From Pseudomonas migulae (GTDB taxonomy: Bacteria > Pseudomonadota > Gammaproteobacteria > Pseudomonadales > Pseudomonadaceae): a DNA stretch of 64,000 bases. The notes under the pieces are model-generated. The model searched no databases and was not told where the DNA came from. It saw only the letters and a list, made by a program, of their open reading frames with translations. The stretch lies in the NCBI RefSeq assembly GCF_024169315.1, contig NZ_JALJWR010000001.1, forward strand, positions 124,001 through 188,000. Direction: 5' to 3'. A program made the position numbers and the translations under genes. The first letter of the stretch is position 1. Each line of letters begins with the position of its first letter. This document shows positions 55,378 through 64,000 of this stretch, one piece after another.

Positions 55378-56442
55378 TCACAGGTGATCCGCATCAATCA
55401 CCGCTTTGGCGAACGCTTTTGGATCTTCCTGCGGCAGGTTGTGGCCGATGCCGCCATTGATCAGCCGGAACTCGTACTTGCCGGTGAAGCGCTTGGCGTA
55501 GTCCTCGGGGTTCGGGTGCGGCGCGCCGTTGGCGTCGCCTTCCATTGTGATGGTCGGCACGCTGATGGATGGCGCGGTGGCGAGTTTCTGCTCCAGCGCT
55601 TCGTATTGAGGCTCGCCCTGGACCATGCCCAGACGCCAGCGGTAATTGAACACGGTGATCTCGACGTGATCCGGGTTCTCCAGCGCCTTGGCGCTGCGGT
55701 CGAACGTGGCGTCATCGAACGCCCATTTCGGCGAAGCCAGTTGCCAGATCAGCTTGGCGAAGTCGTGGGTGTTCTTCTCGTACCCGGCACGACCGCGGTC
55801 GGTGGCGAAGTAGAACTGATACCACCATTGCAACTCAGCCTTGGGCGGCAGCGGGTTCTTGCCGGCTGCCTGGTTACCGATCAGATAACCGCTGACCGAG
55901 ACCAGTGCTTTGACCCGTTCTGGCCACAACGCGGAGACGATGTCGGCCGAGCGCGCACCCCAGTCATAGCCACCCAGCACGGCTTGTTTGATCTTCAGCG
56001 CATCCATGAAGTCGATGACGTCGCTGGCCAACGCAGCCGGTTGGCCGTTGCGCACGGTTTTCTCGGACAGGAAATGGGTATCGCCATAACCACGCGCATA
56101 CGGCATCAGCACTCGATAGCCCTTTGCGGCCAGCAGCGGTGCGACTTCGTCATAACTGTGAATGTCGTACGGCCAGCCGTGCAGGAGAATCACCACCGGC
56201 CCATCGGCCGGGCCGGTTTCGGCGTACGCCACGTTCAACAGTCCGGCCTTGATGTGCTTCAGTGGGCCGAACGGGGAGGGCGTCGTGTAAGTGGCATCGG
56301 CCTTGATCGCGGCTGGCTGTGCAGCGGTGGTCGATTGGGCGTTGGCTGCACCGATCGCGCCAAACAGGGCGAACGCGAGAATCGATGAGCCGACCAGACG
56401 GCGGTGGGTTTTAGCGTGTTTGTTCTGCAGTGCCATCTTCAT
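55378..56442 (-). CDS. secreted alpha/beta hydrolase (epoxide hydrolase-like)
   Basis: 354 residues. A signal peptide (about 1-36, ending ANA) implies export. The oxyanion motif is HGWPYDIHSYDEV and the nucleophile elbow GGYDWGARSAD carries Asp in place of Ser, as in epoxide hydrolases and haloalkane dehalogenases. The catalytic His is likely in NGGIGHNLPQEDP. The ATG at 56442 has GGAG upstream. A periplasmic location recalls Cif-like secreted epoxide hydrolases of P. aeruginosa, but I cannot tell whether it belongs to that group. Confidence 0.82.
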   Translation of the reverse strand: MKMALQNKHAKTHRRLVGSSILAFALFGAIGAANAQSTTAAQPAAIKADATYTTPSPFGPLKHIKAGLLNVAYAETGPADGPVVILLHGWPYDIHSYDEVAPLLAAKGYRVLMPYARGYGDTHFLSEKTVRNGQPAALASDVIDFMDALKIKQAVLGGYDWGARSADIVSALWPERVKALVSVSGYLIGNQAAGKNPLPPKAELQWWYQFYFATDRGRAGYEKNTHDFAKLIWQLASPKWAFDDATFDRSAKALENPDHVEITVFNYRWRLGMVQGEPQYEALEQKLATAPSISVPTITMEGDANGAPHPNPEDYAKRFTGKYEFRLINGGIGHNLPQEDPKAFAKAVIDADHL

Positions 56443-56565
56443 CCTGATGTCTCCGTTGCAAGCCGTTGGCCAGGGGGTCTGGCTGATCCCCTTGAAACCG
56501 TGTGTGCATTTGAACGCGGTGACGTATCTGGCCTGTGTCGATTCGCAGGCCGGGTGAAAATTCAT

Positions 56566-56598
56566 GTATCAGGAGGATAGACAGATACACAGTGATAC
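56566..56598. promoter_or_regulatory. GTATC/GATAC palindromic site upstream of the secreted hydrolase
   Basis: GTATCA and TGATAC flank a 21-bp centre that itself holds a GATAC. The site lies about 125 bp before the hydrolase start, in a 333-bp divergent gap (56443-56775). This is the symmetry of a TetR-type operator, but no TetR gene is adjacent. The rest of the gap shows no gene. Confidence 0.3.
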
Positions 56599-56775
56599 AA
56601 AGCGGCGCAGGAGCATCACGGCCATGAGCGCCGAATCTCCAAGACGTCACGACAACAAAATTTCGCCATCACACATCGCACATGTCGGAATTTTGATACT
56701 ACACGTCGGATTGGCGGGAGCGACGAAGCACTGACGACGATTATTGTTTTCGCACAAAAGCAGGAAACAATAATC

Positions 56776-57669
56776 ATGCTGCCGTTGACCCAAAGAATAG
56801 ATAGCCACGTTCATTTTTACACTTCGGATGATCTTCGTCGGGTGGCTGGTTTATTGCCCTATACATTGCCCAAGCCGCATCCGCTCACGCTTTATCTGGA
56901 CAAACTTATTGATGCCGGAATTGCACCGACAGTCATTAATAATGTTCATCTAAGTATCCTGCCGGATTCGGAAAATGTGTTTGCCTCATTTGACGAACTG
57001 AAGAAACTCCAAGCAGCGAATCCTTTGCGTTATGGGGCCGTCAGGCTGGTAGGGACGATCAAGGCGGAACCTGCCTACGCCACGCAAGAACGTCTTTCTC
57101 ACCCGCAGGTAATTGGCGCCCGAATCGTTCTGCACGATGCAAGGCCGGAAACCGTATCTGACACGCGCTTCAGTGATGGGCCGTGGTTGGCGTTTTACAG
57201 TCGCCTGCTACCGCACCAGCATTTGCACATCTATGCCAAGGAAGCCGAGACGACTCTGCGCGTATTGCGCCAGATCCCTCGCGATGTGCGGGTCATTATC
57301 GATCACCTCGGCACTTGTCACAGCGAGCGTGGCATTACCGAGCCGGCCTACATCGCGCTGCTCACGGAAGCGAGAGAGCGAGGCAACGTGTGGTTCAAGG
57401 GCCCCGGCTATCGCACCTCCGTCTACCCCGAGGAAACCGCTCGTTTCGTGACGCAAATTGTTTACGCCGTCGGCGCGGACAAGATTCTTCTGGAAGCAAC
57501 GGATGCACCGCATGTTGGAACTGACAACAACGGTGTGCCGTATTCCGGGCACTTTGATTTGAACAACGTTTTTAACTTTGTTGATGCCGTTGCACAGCAT
57601 GTTTCTACCGAAACCCGAATTCCTGTTGGCCAACTTCTCCGAGGAGCATCTGGCCAATTGGTAAGTTGA
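56776..57669 (+). CDS. TIM-barrel metal-dependent hydrolase (amidohydrolase superfamily)
   Basis: 297 residues. RIDSHVHFYT carries the HxH metal motif of strand 1. VIIDHLGTCH and LLEATDAPH supply the later His and the terminal Asp. The layout resembles the 2-pyrone-4,6-dicarboxylate hydrolase-like branch (lactonases). Lower GC than neighbours. It is followed by an alpha/beta hydrolase gene 35 bp downstream, probably co-transcribed. Confidence 0.75.
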   Translation: MLPLTQRIDSHVHFYTSDDLRRVAGLLPYTLPKPHPLTLYLDKLIDAGIAPTVINNVHLSILPDSENVFASFDELKKLQAANPLRYGAVRLVGTIKAEPAYATQERLSHPQVIGARIVLHDARPETVSDTRFSDGPWLAFYSRLLPHQHLHIYAKEAETTLRVLRQIPRDVRVIIDHLGTCHSERGITEPAYIALLTEARERGNVWFKGPGYRTSVYPEETARFVTQIVYAVGADKILLEATDAPHVGTDNNGVPYSGHFDLNNVFNFVDAVAQHVSTETRIPVGQLLRGASGQLVS

Positions 57670-57704
57670 TCTACGCCCACGCTCTAACTTCGAGATATTT
57701 AGCG

Positions 57705-58670
57705 ATGACGAACATTACAACAAAAGAAATCAACTTTACCGTCAAGTACGACGATGAAACCCTGAGCCTCAAAGGCACAGTGTTTCAGCCAGAAAAAATC
57801 GACGCGACACTGCCACCCGTCATCTTCAACTCCGGCTTCACCGGTGGGGTCACGATGTACGGCCAGCTGTTCGGTCGCGCCCTGGCAGCTCGCGGTTATC
57901 GCGTCATGACCTACGACGTGGCGGGTTTCTTTTCCAACAAGCACATCCGCAACACGATTCAGGCCGCAGGCATTGAGATCACCAATGTCATTCTGGAAGA
58001 CCAGAAGGATGAAGTCCTCGGTGCCGTTGAATGGGCTCGCGAGAATTTCGGTGAAATGCCCGTGGTCGCTTCGTGGGCGATGGGCTCGGTGGCGAGCCTC
58101 GGCGCTGTAGCTGAACTGGCTGCTGCTGGCGGTGAACAGATCCGCTTCTGGGTGCCGATGAGCTACACCAACATCCGCCAGCTGCAAACCTTGCGTGCCG
58201 ACAAGGATGCTGCCGACGCCGCGATTCTCAAACTTGCGGATGACGCGCCGATCCCGCCGTTCGATACCGGCACCGACGCGACCCGCCTCGGCTACTATCC
58301 GCTGGATCCGGAAACCCAGGCTTATGTTGATCAGCAACTGGGCGGCTACACCGAAGCCGGTGGCGCGGATCGCTGGCCTGGCTGCACTCACGTGACAGCA
58401 AAATCCTACAAGTCCTACGTGGCGTATGACCCGGAGCAGTCCATCGAAGGTGCAAAAGGCTTCCCACCTGCGCTGATCATCCACGGCGCCGACAACACGC
58501 TGCACATGCCTTCGGAGTCTGTGCGTCTGCACCAGAACTACCCTGGTGATGCAGGTTCGAGCGCGCTGATCATCCCGAACATGCAGCATGGCCAGCAGAA
58601 TCAGGTCGAGAGTCCTGTCTTCAAGTCGATGATCCAGAGCATCGATGAGGCCATCCGCGCGCGCGGCTGA
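57705..58670 (+). CDS. alpha/beta hydrolase-like protein with an atypical nucleophile elbow
   Basis: 321 residues from the ATG at 57705; the frame runs back to 57666. The strand-turn PPVIFNSGFTGGVTMYG and the late HGADNTLHMPSES and NMQHGQQN segments suit an alpha/beta hydrolase with acid and His residues. Where GxSxG is expected the sequence reads VVASWAMGSVAS, with Ala at the usual Ser position. The enzyme may be inactive as a serine hydrolase, use S69-type alternatives or be a binding protein. Function unknown. Confidence 0.65.
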   Translation: MTNITTKEINFTVKYDDETLSLKGTVFQPEKIDATLPPVIFNSGFTGGVTMYGQLFGRALAARGYRVMTYDVAGFFSNKHIRNTIQAAGIEITNVILEDQKDEVLGAVEWARENFGEMPVVASWAMGSVASLGAVAELAAAGGEQIRFWVPMSYTNIRQLQTLRADKDAADAAILKLADDAPIPPFDTGTDATRLGYYPLDPETQAYVDQQLGGYTEAGGADRWPGCTHVTAKSYKSYVAYDPEQSIEGAKGFPPALIIHGADNTLHMPSESVRLHQNYPGDAGSSALIIPNMQHGQQNQVESPVFKSMIQSIDEAIRARG

Positions 58671-58916
58671 TCCCCTCGCCATTATCCTGTGAGACCTCGG
58701 GCGACGAGGTCTCACAGCGATTTCCAGCGTTGCGGGGCGCATTCCCCCGTCATTGCGAATGGTCACAACGCCTCGGCCTGGCTCGTTCGCTGTCGCAACG
58801 ATTCAATCTGGCTGAATGTGTGCCCAACCCCTAACATGGCGTGTCCAAAGCCACTCCCTCGGGCTGGCTTGAGCTGTTCACCTGAACGGCTGGAACCCCC
58901 ATGAAAGGATCTGGCA

Positions 58917-59912
58917 ATGACAGCCCCCGGCGAATCGGCGACGTCTGTGAACAGCTACACCACCAAGCGCATCGGACTGCTCATTCTTCCTCAGTTTTCC
59001 ATGATGGCGTTGGCTGGTGCCAGCGAGCCTTTACGGGCGGCGAATCGCCTGTCCGGCAAAACGCTGTATGAGTGGACGCTGCTCACCGAATCGGGTGGGC
59101 CGGTCAGTTCCAGCAGTGGCATCGAGATCCAGAGCGTGCCGATCGATCAAGCCCCCGATCTCGATCGCGTGTTTGTCCTGGCGAGCCTCGACATCGAACA
59201 CCAGAAACCGCCGAAGATGCTGCGTTTTCTACAACGCGCTGCGGCCCGGGGCACCACCGTTGGCGCGCTGAGCACCGGTACGTTCATCCTGGCACGCGCC
59301 GGGTTGCTGGAAGGAAAGCGGTGCACGTTGCACTGGGAGTCCATCGGTCAATTTTCCGAAGAATTTCCCACCATCGAAGTCACCCGCGAGCTCTACGTCA
59401 ACCATGGCAACCGCTGGACGTGTGCCGGGGGGACGGCGGCGATCGACCTGATGCTGGCGCAAATCGCCCTGGATTTCGGTAATCAGCTGGCCGCCAGCAT
59501 TGCCGAGCAATTTCTGCACGCACGGATCAGAGCCCCGGAAGAACATCAGCGAATGTCGATCCAGTGGCGGTTCGGGATTCACGACAAGCGTCTGACCGCA
59601 GCCATTGCCTTCATGGAAAACAACCTGGAGAACATTGTCGGCATCGAAGAAATCGCCGACCGCTGCAATCTGTCGCATCGCCAACTGGAGCGCTTGTGGC
59701 ATCAGCATTTCGGCATGACGCCCAAGCGGTTTTATCTGGAACTCAGGCTCAACGAAGCGCGCCGATTGCTGCGCGAGAGCACTCAGCCCATTGCGTCCAT
59801 CGCCTATAGCTGCGGGTTTGTCTCGGCGTCACATCTGGGCGCCGCTTACCGTCGAGTCTGGGGATGCACGCCCGGAGAAGAGCGGCGGAAATTTGATGAT
59901 GCGCATTCCTGA
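58917..59912 (+). CDS. GlxA-type AraC regulator (DJ-1/PfpI-like sensor plus AraC HTH)
   Basis: 331 residues. The N-terminal DJ-1/PfpI-like domain (about 15-190; IGLLILPQFSMMALAGASEP) precedes a C-terminal AraC double HTH (about 220-325; VGIEEIADRCNLSHRQLERLW). This is the architecture of GbdR, CdhR, SouR and ArgR, which sense quaternary amines or arginine in Pseudomonas. AAGGA lies before the ATG. The osmoprotectant-type importer downstream is a likely target. Confidence 0.85.
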   Translation: MTAPGESATSVNSYTTKRIGLLILPQFSMMALAGASEPLRAANRLSGKTLYEWTLLTESGGPVSSSSGIEIQSVPIDQAPDLDRVFVLASLDIEHQKPPKMLRFLQRAAARGTTVGALSTGTFILARAGLLEGKRCTLHWESIGQFSEEFPTIEVTRELYVNHGNRWTCAGGTAAIDLMLAQIALDFGNQLAASIAEQFLHARIRAPEEHQRMSIQWRFGIHDKRLTAAIAFMENNLENIVGIEEIADRCNLSHRQLERLWHQHFGMTPKRFYLELRLNEARRLLRESTQPIASIAYSCGFVSASHLGAAYRRVWGCTPGEERRKFDDAHS

Positions 59913-60213
59913 TCGCTATCACTGAACGTCCCCGTCAACGACTCAACAAACCCCCGCGCCAATCTTCCCTGCAAAACCGCATAGCTAGCTAATGACTCGG
60001 CCCGACGGCTGGTGCGCATGGGCGGGCCTTGGGGATTTGGCGATCCTGTATTCTCATTCCTTTACTCGATGCTTCACCTCGCAGCGCGCACTTGCGGGTT
60101 TCGTGACGTCGGTTTTTTGATAGAAATCGTCGGGCTCGAAGCTCAGGCTCGGTTCGGGAGCGCGGTAAGGTTCATCTACAAATCCGGCGTCCACTTCCAG
60201 ATGCACAGCCGGC

Positions 60214-60226
60214 AAAAACAACAACG
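60214..60226 (+). promoter_or_regulatory. CA-rich motif in the importer leader (possible Hfq/Crc site)
   Basis: AAAAACAACAACG contains AACAACAA, which fits the AANAANAA catabolite-activity motif bound by Hfq/Crc in Pseudomonas. It lies 25-35 nt before the permease ATG, where blocking ribosome access is plausible; ACAACAACC follows right at the start codon. The 336-bp gap 59913-60248 shows no other feature. Confidence 0.45.
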
Positions 60227-60248
60227 ACGTACAGAAGGCACAACAACC

Positions 60249-60938
60249 ATGGAAACCTTGAGTTTCATTCTGGAAAACGGCGGGCTGATCGGCCTGCTAC
60301 TCGGGCAGCACCTTCTCATCGTGGCGGTGGCGGTGGGCCTGGCGATTCTGACCGGCGTGCCTGTCGGGATCGCGATATCCCAGCACCCCAGAACTCGCCG
60401 TTGGGTCCTGGCGTTTGCCGCTGTGCTGATGACGATTCCTTCTGCCGCGCTGTTCGGGCTGATGATTCCGGCCCTGTCCCTGATCGGCTACGGGATCGGC
60501 GTCGTACCGGCGGTCATTGCGCTGTTTCTCTATTCCCAGCTGCCCATCATCCGCAACACCACCACCGCGATCTCCAACATCGACCCTGCGTTGCGCGAGG
60601 CGGCGATAGGGATGGGCATGTCCACCTGGCAACGACTGCGCAAGGTTGAACTGCCGATTGCGGTCCCGCTGATCATGGCGGGCGTCCGGATGGCGACCGT
60701 CATCAACATCGGCATCGCCGCCATCGCGGCTTACATCGGCGCCGGCGGCCTCGGCAGTCTGATCATTCGTGGCATCGCGCAATCGGATACCCGACAGCTG
60801 TTGGCCGGCGCGATCGTCATCAGCGTGATTGCCGTAGCGGCCGATTACGCGCTGTACGCCTTGCAACGCCTGCTGACGCCAAAAGGCCTGAACAAGAACA
60901 AAGTGGCCACTGGCCGAATGAAGGAAGCTACGACGTGA
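60249..60938 (+). CDS. osmoprotectant-type ABC permease (OpuCB/YehW-like)
   Basis: 229 residues with about five or six helices. GIAISQHPRTRRWVLAFAAV and the EAA loop ALREAAIGMGMSTWQRLRKVELPIA are family motifs, as is NIGIAAIAAYIGAGGLG. The ATG at 60249 is the first suitable start; the longer frame is non-coding leader. The stop overlaps the ATPase GTG by 4 nt. Confidence 0.88.
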   Translation: METLSFILENGGLIGLLLGQHLLIVAVAVGLAILTGVPVGIAISQHPRTRRWVLAFAAVLMTIPSAALFGLMIPALSLIGYGIGVVPAVIALFLYSQLPIIRNTTTAISNIDPALREAAIGMGMSTWQRLRKVELPIAVPLIMAGVRMATVINIGIAAIAAYIGAGGLGSLIIRGIAQSDTRQLLAGAIVISVIAVAADYALYALQRLLTPKGLNKNKVATGRMKEATT

Positions 60939-61933
60939 TCCAGATCGAAAATTTAAACAAGAAATTCGGCTCAATCACTGCAGTAGAAGATGTCTCATTC
61001 AATGTTGAAGAGGGGCAGATCTGCGTACTGCTTGGGCCGTCGGGCTGCGGTAAAACCACGACGCTGAAAATGATCAACCGACTGATCACGCCCACCTCAG
61101 GCACGATCCGCATCGGTGGTCGCGACACCTCAGAACTGGACAGCGTCACCCTCAAACGCTCCATCGGCTATGTGATTCAGCAAGTCGGCCTGTTCCCGAA
61201 CATGACCGTCGAGGAAAACATCTGCGTCGTTCCCAATCTTCTGGGATGGGATAAAACCAAAAGCCGCAAACGCGCTGCGGAGTTGCTGGAAGTGGTCGCG
61301 CTGGACCCGTCGAAATTCCTCAAGCGCTACCCGTGCGAACTCTCCGGCGGCCAGCAGCAGCGAGTCGGGGTGGCCCGTGCCTTGGCTGCGGATCCGCCCG
61401 TGATGTTGATGGATGAGCCGTTTGGCGCGATCGACCCGATCAACCGGGAAGTGATCCAGGACGAGTTCATGCGCATCCAGCGCCTCGTCAACAAGACCGT
61501 ACTGTTTGTCAGTCACGACATCGATGAAGCGGTGAAGATGGCGGACTGTGTCGCGCTCTTCCACAACGGGAAAATCCAGCAGTTCGGCAGCTCGGATGAT
61601 TTGCTGGCCCGGCCCAACAGCGAGTTCGTGGCGAACTTCATGGGCGGCGACCGGATCATGAAACGCTTGCGCCTGCTGCGCGCGGCTGACGTGGCGAGCA
61701 AGGTCCCGCCACGGGAACACATGCAGATCGTCGGCGGCAACAGCGGTGTTACTTCGCATACACACCTGATCGTCAAGCCCGGGGATGACCTGCGCCAGGT
61801 GCTCTCGCAACTGCTGGGTCGCGGCCAGGACTGGGCACTCTGCAACGACAGCGACGGGCGCTTTATCGGCTATGTCCACCAGGCCGACATCCTGGCGCGA
61901 CTGGTTGAAAACATTAATCCGGCGGTGCACTGA
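60935..61933 (+). CDS. osmoprotectant-type ABC ATPase with C-terminal CBS region (OpuCA-like)
   Basis: 332 residues starting at GTG (GTGA overlap with the permease stop). Walker A is LLGPSGCGKTTTLKM, the signature [16 protein letters not shown] and Walker B VMLMDEPFGAIDP. The C-terminal 70 residues contain a single CBS-like segment (GRFIGYVHQADILARL), often linked to ionic-strength sensing. Substrates of this family include choline, betaines and carnitine. Confidence 0.9.
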   Translation: MIQIENLNKKFGSITAVEDVSFNVEEGQICVLLGPSGCGKTTTLKMINRLITPTSGTIRIGGRDTSELDSVTLKRSIGYVIQQVGLFPNMTVEENICVVPNLLGWDKTKSRKRAAELLEVVALDPSKFLKRYPCELSGGQQQRVGVARALAADPPVMLMDEPFGAIDPINREVIQDEFMRIQRLVNKTVLFVSHDIDEAVKMADCVALFHNGKIQQFGSSDDLLARPNSEFVANFMGGDRIMKRLRLLRAADVASKVPPREHMQIVGGNSGVTSHTHLIVKPGDDLRQVLSQLLGRGQDWALCNDSDGRFIGYVHQADILARLVENINPAVH

Positions 61934-61935
61934 CG

Positions 61936-62604
61936 ATGTCTGACTTACTGAGCAGATTTTGGGAAGGGCTGCAGTTTTACTGGGGCGACATCAGCTACCT
62001 GACGGTCCAGCATCTGCAGATCGTGGCAGTCAGCGGCGTGCTGGCCCTGGCCATCGCGCTGCCGTTGGGTGTCTGGATGAGCCGTCCGGCGAACCAGCGT
62101 TACGCCATGGCCAGTATGCAAGTCCTCAACGTCGGGCAGGCGATCCCCAAGCTCGCGTTGCTGGCGTTGGCCATGAGTTTCATTGGCGTTGGCAGCGGGG
62201 CGGCCATCATCGGCCTGTTTGTCGCGACGTTGTTGCCCGTCGCGGTCAACACCTATGAAGGCTTGCGCGCGGTGCCGCAGCACTTGGTCGAAGCCGCCGA
62301 AGCCATGGGCATGACGCCACGGGAGACGCTGTGGAAAGTCGAAATTCCGAATGCGATGAACGTGATTTTCGCGGGCATCCGCACGGCGCTGGCGATCAAC
62401 GTCGGTACCGCGCCGCTGGCTTTCCTGGTCGGTGGAGGAGGGCTGGGTGAGTTGATCTTTACCGGGATCGACCTGAACGACTTCGGCATGATGCTGGCCG
62501 GCGCCGTATCGACCGCACTCCTGGCGATTGCAGTCGATCTGGGCTGCGGCCTGATTCAAACCATTGCCGTGTCACGGGGCCTGAGGTTGGCCGGGCGCGA
62601 ATGA
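61936..62604 (+). CDS. osmoprotectant-type ABC permease (second)
   Basis: 222 residues. GVWMSRPANQRYAMASMQVLNVGQ and the EAA loop LVEAAEAMGMTPRETLWKVEIPNA are family motifs; LAINVGTAPLAFLVGGGGLGE closes the core. It begins 3 nt after the ATPase stop. Confidence 0.9.
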   Translation: MSDLLSRFWEGLQFYWGDISYLTVQHLQIVAVSGVLALAIALPLGVWMSRPANQRYAMASMQVLNVGQAIPKLALLALAMSFIGVGSGAAIIGLFVATLLPVAVNTYEGLRAVPQHLVEAAEAMGMTPRETLWKVEIPNAMNVIFAGIRTALAINVGTAPLAFLVGGGGLGELIFTGIDLNDFGMMLAGAVSTALLAIAVDLGCGLIQTIAVSRGLRLAGRE

Positions 62605-62643
62605 ATCTGAAGACCATAGACCTAAACCAATAATATGAGGTAC

Positions 62644-63540
62644 ATGATGATTTATCGAATGCTGGCCAGTCTGATCGTTAGCCTTAGTCTTGTTACGGGT
62701 GTTGTGGGCAGCGCTTCTGCCAACAGCACGATTGTGGTCGGCGGCAAGAAGTTTACCGAGCAACAACTGGTGGCCGAGATGACCGCGCAACTCCTGCGCG
62801 CCAATGGCTACAGTGTCGATAAACGCCCGGACCTGGGTTCGTCGGTATTGCGCGCGGCGCAAGAGAACGGTCAGGTCGATGTGTATTGGGAATACACCGG
62901 CACTTCGCTGATCACTTACAACAAAGTCACGGACAAACTGGACGCTGACCAAACGTACAAGAAGATCAGCGAGCTTGATGCGCAGAAGGGCATCACCTGG
63001 CTGAACCCTTCCAAGGCCAACAACACCTATGCGTTTGCCATGCGCAAGGAAGAGGCCGAGAAGGACGGCGTCGTCACGATCAGCGATCTGGCCAAAAACA
63101 TCCAGGCGGGCAAATCCTATAAATTCGCCTCGAATGCCGAATTCTTTTCCCGGCCCGATGGCCTGCGTCCTCTTCAAGAGACGTACCAGTTTGAATTCGA
63201 GCGCAAGAACATCGTCCGCATGGACGGCGGGCTGACCTACCAGGCGCTCAGGGACGGTCAGGTCGATCTGGCCTTGGTCCTGTCGACCGACGGGCGAATC
63301 CCGGCCTTCGGTTTTGTGGTGCTGAAGGACGATAAAGGCTTCTTCCCCAGCTACGCGTTGACGCCTGTCATCCGCACTGAAGTCTTCAAAGAGAATCCGA
63401 AAATCGGCGAGTTGCTCAACGCCCTGTCTTCCAAACTGGACGACGACACCATTGCCGGTCTCAACTCTCGAGTCGACGTTGGCCGTGAATCGATCGAGAG
63501 CGTGTCCAAGGAATTTCTGCAAAAGAGCAAGTTGCTGTAG
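62644..63540 (+). CDS. osmoprotectant-type substrate-binding protein (OpuCC/OsmF-like)
   Basis: 298 residues with a signal peptide (about 1-27, ending SASA). STIVVGGKKFTEQQLVAEM is the OpuAC family opening and VDVYWEYTGTSLITYNKV its central motif. Two or three ATGs (62635, 62644, 62647) compete; GAGG at 62637 favours 62644 or 62647. The aromatic cage cannot be placed with certainty, so the quaternary amine bound is open. Confidence 0.88.
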   Translation: MMIYRMLASLIVSLSLVTGVVGSASANSTIVVGGKKFTEQQLVAEMTAQLLRANGYSVDKRPDLGSSVLRAAQENGQVDVYWEYTGTSLITYNKVTDKLDADQTYKKISELDAQKGITWLNPSKANNTYAFAMRKEEAEKDGVVTISDLAKNIQAGKSYKFASNAEFFSRPDGLRPLQETYQFEFERKNIVRMDGGLTYQALRDGQVDLALVLSTDGRIPAFGFVVLKDDKGFFPSYALTPVIRTEVFKENPKIGELLNALSSKLDDDTIAGLNSRVDVGRESIESVSKEFLQKSKLL

Positions 63541-63577
63541 GCGCTGCCGAAGGCTGACGTTGTCTTCAGAACTTCCA

Positions 63578-63606
63578 GGGCCGGCAGAATAACGCCGGCC
63601 TTTTTT
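63578..63606 (+). terminator. intrinsic terminator of the importer operon
   Basis: GGGCCGGC / GCCGGCC stem with an 8-nt loop followed by six Ts, 38 bp after the binding-protein gene. Confidence 0.85.
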
Positions 63607-63688
63607 ACCCCTGCCTCCCACCCATTCCCTTGCACCCCTATGAGGTGCGAGCTGGTTTCGTTCGCCTGTACCCACTCGGAGAATAAAA

Positions 63689-64000
63689 ATGCAGTTGAAT
63701 AAGAAATTCGTGGCGTGCTCGTTTTGGCTAATGGCAGCAAGTGCTCAGGCGGATGACGGTATCGACCGCATGACCCTCGCCGATATGCGTCATGCGTTGA
63801 ATAACGGGACCCTCAGTTCCGAGCAACTGGTCCGGCACTATCTGCATAACATTCAGGCGAACAATCACCAGGGCCAGAACATCAATGCGCTGGTGACGAT
63901 CAATGAACAGGCGATTAATCAGGCGCGGAAGTGGGATGCCGAACGGGCGAAAAATCCCGATGCCAAGTACGCACCACTGGCCGGCATTCCGTTCGTGGTG
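63689..64000 (+). CDS. secreted amidase signature-family enzyme (5' part, runs off the window)
   Basis: 104 codons are visible. A signal peptide (MQLNKKFVACSFWLMAASAQ then A) precedes TLADMRHALNNGTLSSEQLV and NINALVTINEQAINQARKWD. LAGIPFVV then marks the start of the amidase core. The catalytic Lys-Ser-Ser region is beyond the window. CGGAG lies about 8 nt before the ATG. It might release amines or ammonia from amides outside the cytoplasm; any link with the importer is only inferred. Confidence 0.82.
   Translation, partial: MQLNKKFVACSFWLMAASAQADDGIDRMTLADMRHALNNGTLSSEQLVRHYLHNIQANNHQGQNINALVTINEQAINQARKWDAERAKNPDAKYAPLAGIPFVV

Overview
The window looks like a chromosomal segment of a Pseudomonas of the fluorescens group. 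The evidence is high-GC coding, many REP-type intergenic repeats (GTGGGAGCGGGCTTGC and relatives), an alginate operon in the usual Pseudomonas order, and gamma-glutamylated putrescine genes beside a Spu/Pot-type polyamine transporter. I see no rRNA, tRNA, CRISPR array or intact insertion sequence.

Layout. 0-1.5 kb: end of a gene off the left edge, then a REP-rich stretch holding two 195-bp elements in inverted orientation. 1.5-11.8 kb: an orphan polyamine-binding protein, a reverse transsulfuration pair (CBS and cystathionine gamma-lyase type), a periplasmic cupin, a divergent MFS/LysR pair, a PNPOx-family remnant, two overlapping tiny genes, a lipoprotein, DUF1428 and a 2'-5' RNA ligase family protein. 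12-23.2 kb: polyamine uptake and catabolism, with potG-potH-potI then potF on the minus strand, puuD on the minus strand, and puuA, puuC, puuB and a PuuR-like regulator on the plus strand.

23.2-28.1 kb is an accessory, low-GC patch. It holds a Nudix hydrolase, a broken antitoxin gene without toxin, and a tandem duplication whose two copies each carry a 152-residue protein of unknown function. The two proteins differ almost only in a central to C-terminal patch. One copy has lost a second small gene, apparently through a 5-bp microhomology.

28.3-40.9 kb is the alginate operon algD-alg8-alg44-algK-algE-algG-algX-algL-algA, all on the minus strand. The acetylation genes algI, algJ and algF, normally between algL and algA, are missing. 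A 0.6-kb AT-rich leader precedes algD.

41.5-47.5 kb is a catabolic-looking group: an NCS1 (cytosine permease type) transporter, an M20 deacetylase, DUF1028, two RidA proteins and a flavin monooxygenase-like enzyme. 47.6-55.3 kb holds a small phosphodiesterase and a peptide-type ABC importer operon in which a cupin of the DMSP-lyase superfamily is translationally coupled to the transport genes, with a divergent LysR regulator. 55.4-64 kb holds a periplasmic epoxide hydrolase-like protein, a TIM-barrel hydrolase, an alpha/beta hydrolase with an unusual nucleophile elbow, a GlxA/AraC-type regulator, a four-gene osmoprotectant-type (OpuC-like) ABC importer and the start of a secreted amidase.

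The strongest candidates for undescribed biology are the duplicated 152-residue gene pair, the DMSP-lyase-like transport operon, the NCS1/M20/DUF1028/RidA/monooxygenase group and the alginate operon without its acetylation module. All functions are assigned from sequence reading alone; no database search was run.
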